From assembly GCA_025061935.1 (NCBI GenBank), contig JANWZY010000022.1:1-16624 (forward strand): a stretch of DNA of 16,624 bases, given 5' to 3'. Of this stretch, positions 15,090-16,624 are shown one piece after another. The position numbers and the translations under genes are program-made. How positions within the stretch are numbered: the first letter of the stretch is position 1; each line of letters opens with the position of its first letter. Below the pieces are notes generated by a model. It did not search any database. It was given only the letters and a program-made list of their open reading frames with translations, and was not told where the DNA came from. This stretch comes from Verrucomicrobiia bacterium (GTDB taxonomy: Bacteria; Verrucomicrobiota; Verrucomicrobiia; Limisphaerales; DTLC01).

Positions 15090-16499
15090 ATGAGCATGCT
15101 TTTGCCTCCGGTGCTCGTCGTTGACGACGAGAAGAACATGCGCCTGTCGCTTGAGAAAATGCTCAGCGACGAAGGGTACGCTGTTCGCAGTGTCGAGTCG
15201 GCGGAAGCCGCGCTTGAGCTGCTTGAGCGCGAGGAGTTTTTCCTTGTCATAACCGACGCGCGGCTCGGCGGAATGAGTGGGTACGAGTTCCTCGCGAAAG
15301 TCAAATCGCACTGGCCACAATTGCCCGTGCTCATGATCACCGCATATGCCACACCGAAGCAAGCGGTCGAGGCGATCAAAGCGGGTGCGATTGATTACCT
15401 GCCGAAGCCGTTCGCACCCGAGGAGCTGCTTCATGCAGTGGGCCGTTGCGCCGAGCGGCACCGATTGCTTCAGGAAAACGTGGCGCTAAAGACGCGTGCG
15501 CTCGAACTGTACCGGCTCGATCAAATCATAGGCGAGACACCAAAAATGCGCGAACTGCGCCAGTTGATTCAGACGGTTGCCCCCACCGATGCGCGTGTGC
15601 TCATTCTTGGCGAGAGCGGCACCGGTAAAGAACTGGTCGCCGGCGCGTTGCACTACCACAGCAACCGACGCCATGCCAATTACGTGAAAATAAACTGCGC
15701 AGCCATTCCCGACACGCTGCTTGAAAGTGAACTGTTCGGGCACGAAAAAGGCGCATTCACGGGCGCGGTCAAGCAGAAGCCGGGCCGAGTCGAAGAGGCC
15801 GACGGCGGCACGATTTTCCTCGACGAAATCGCCGATATGAGCAAGCCGCTGCAGGCGAAACTGCTCCGGTTCCTCGAAGACGGCACATTTACGCGCGTCG
15901 GCGGCACACAAGAATTGCGCGTGAACGTGCGCGTCATTGCGGCCACTAACCGCGACATTATTCGTGCCATCCAGGAAGGGCAGTTCCGGGAAGATCTGTT
16001 CCACAGGCTGAATGTCGTCCAAATCCACCTACCACCCCTGCGCGAGCGCGGGCAGGATATACTGTTGCTGGCGGAGCACTTCCTCAAGTTTTACGCGGAA
16101 ACCCTGCGGAAACGTGTAAAAGGGTTCACCCCTGCAGCGAAACAGAAACTGCTGGCGCATACCTGGCCGGGCAACGTGCGCGAATTACGGAACGTGATCG
16201 AACGCGCACTTATCCTCGAAACCACGGATCAAATCCAGGCATCGAGCCTGCCGGACTTCCATATCGAAAGCAGGCTCCGGCAGGCTGCGCATGAAGGCCT
16301 GGTGGGCACCAAGCCGTTGGAAGAAGCACTTGCTGACTTCGAGCGGTCTCTGATAACCTCCGCCCTCGAACAGGCCGGGTATAGTCTCACCAAGGCAGCC
16401 GAACTGCTCAAGATAAGCCGGCATGCCTTGCGGTACCGGATGCAGCGGCTAAACATAACTTTACCGGTCGACACAACGGATGCAGAAGATGCGGATTAA
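15090..16499 (+). CDS. NtrC-family sigma-54-dependent response regulator
   Basis: This 469-residue regulator has the full three-domain layout. The receiver (about 7-120) has the acidic pocket VVDDE (Asp12, Asp13), phospho-acceptor Asp56 in ITDARLGG, and Lys106 in YLPKPF. The AAA+ domain (about 145-375) has Walker A GESGTGKE (174-181), GAFTGA at 221-226 for sigma-54 contact, Walker B GGTIFLDEI (239-247), sensor I ATNRDI and the R-finger region around REDLFHRLNV. The Fis-type helix-turn-helix is at about 432-454 (SLTKAAELLKISRHALRYRMQRL). When phosphorylated it should drive open-complex formation at -24/-12 promoters. It is the evident partner of the kinase just upstream. An ATG two codons in (15096) is an alternative start. 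Its target genes cannot be named from this window. Confidence 0.96.
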   Translation: MSMLLPPVLVVDDEKNMRLSLEKMLSDEGYAVRSVESAEAALELLEREEFFLVITDARLGGMSGYEFLAKVKSHWPQLPVLMITAYATPKQAVEAIKAGAIDYLPKPFAPEELLHAVGRCAERHRLLQENVALKTRALELYRLDQIIGETPKMRELRQLIQTVAPTDARVLILGESGTGKELVAGALHYHSNRRHANYVKINCAAIPDTLLESELFGHEKGAFTGAVKQKPGRVEEADGGTIFLDEIADMSKPLQAKLLRFLEDGTFTRVGGTQELRVNVRVIAATNRDIIRAIQEGQFREDLFHRLNVVQIHLPPLRERGQDILLLAEHFLKFYAETLRKRVKGFTPAAKQKLLAHTWPGNVRELRNVIERALILETTDQIQASSLPDFHIESRLRQAAHEGLVGTKPLEEALADFERSLITSALEQAGYSLTKAAELLKISRHALRYRMQRLNITLPVDTTDAEDAD

Positions 16500-16516
16500 G
16501 TGAGCGGCTTCAACCA

Positions 16517-16624
16517 ATGACGAGCATCGCAGGCCTTTCGTTTGCGCCCCCAGCACCAAGCACGGTTGCGAATAATCCGCGCGAAGCGATGATCTTGATC
16601 GGCGCGATTTTTCTCGCAGCCATG
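16517..16624 (+). CDS. Possible small or membrane protein, cut by window edge
   Basis: An ATG at 16517, 17 bases after the response regulator stop, opens a frame of 36 codons running to the window end without a stop. After a Pro/Ala-rich start the visible part ends in NPREAMILIGAIFLAAM, which looks like the beginning of a transmembrane helix. No family is recognisable. Co-transcription with the two-component genes is likely from spacing. No clear Shine-Dalgarno sequence is present, so the start is uncertain. Confidence 0.4.
   Translation, partial: MTSIAGLSFAPPAPSTVANNPREAMILIGAIFLAAM

Overview
The window looks like an ordinary chromosomal stretch of a GC-rich, Gram-negative-type bacterium. 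The gene set fits Verrucomicrobiota or a PVC-group relative best: an exported GH35 beta-galactosidase, yicC-gmk-coaC, an NtrC-type two-component pair, a PfkB kinase and an enzyme I. This placement comes from protein flavour and gene content, not from a phylogenetic marker, so treat it as tentative. Only one gene (coaC) has an obvious Shine-Dalgarno sequence. No tRNA, rRNA, CRISPR, transposase or prophage gene was seen.

Layout. 1-565 (minus) is the N-terminal part of a sugar-phosphate nucleotidyltransferase cut by the window edge. It lies 33 bases downstream of ptsI (599-2410, minus), a full-length PTS enzyme I with both catalytic residues. A 171-base divergent intergenic region separates ptsI from a PfkB-family sugar kinase (2582-3631, plus). 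That kinase converges on an ATP-grasp ligase of unknown substrate (3654-4862, minus). Next comes about 2.16 kb (4863-7022) with no believable protein gene. It holds a cluster of short hairpins with 4-base loops, including two copies of a roughly 95-base REP-like unit facing each other (6017-6111 forward, 6221-6312 reverse). After this lie an exported metallo-beta-lactamase-fold hydrolase (7023-7772, minus), a blank stretch of about 645 bases, and the exported GH35 beta-galactosidase (8418-10865, minus).

A divergent region of about 460 bases (10866-11324), carrying a perfect palindrome with 12-bp arms, precedes a co-directional plus-strand run: yicC (11325), gmk (12220), coaC (12931), a membrane histidine kinase (13515, overlapping coaC by ATGA), an NtrC-type sigma-54 response regulator (15090), and the start of a possible membrane protein (16517, cut by the right edge).

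How the genes may work together. The right half joins housekeeping functions (RNA turnover, GMP kinase, CoA synthesis) to a two-component system, with translational coupling between coaC and the kinase. The left half is sugar-related: PEP-dependent phosphotransfer, sugar phosphorylation, nucleotide-sugar synthesis and beta-galactoside hydrolysis. These genes are not in one operon and no PTS permease or HPr is present. No clearly new multi-gene system is visible. The most unusual material is the structured non-coding tract at 5.7-6.5 kb.
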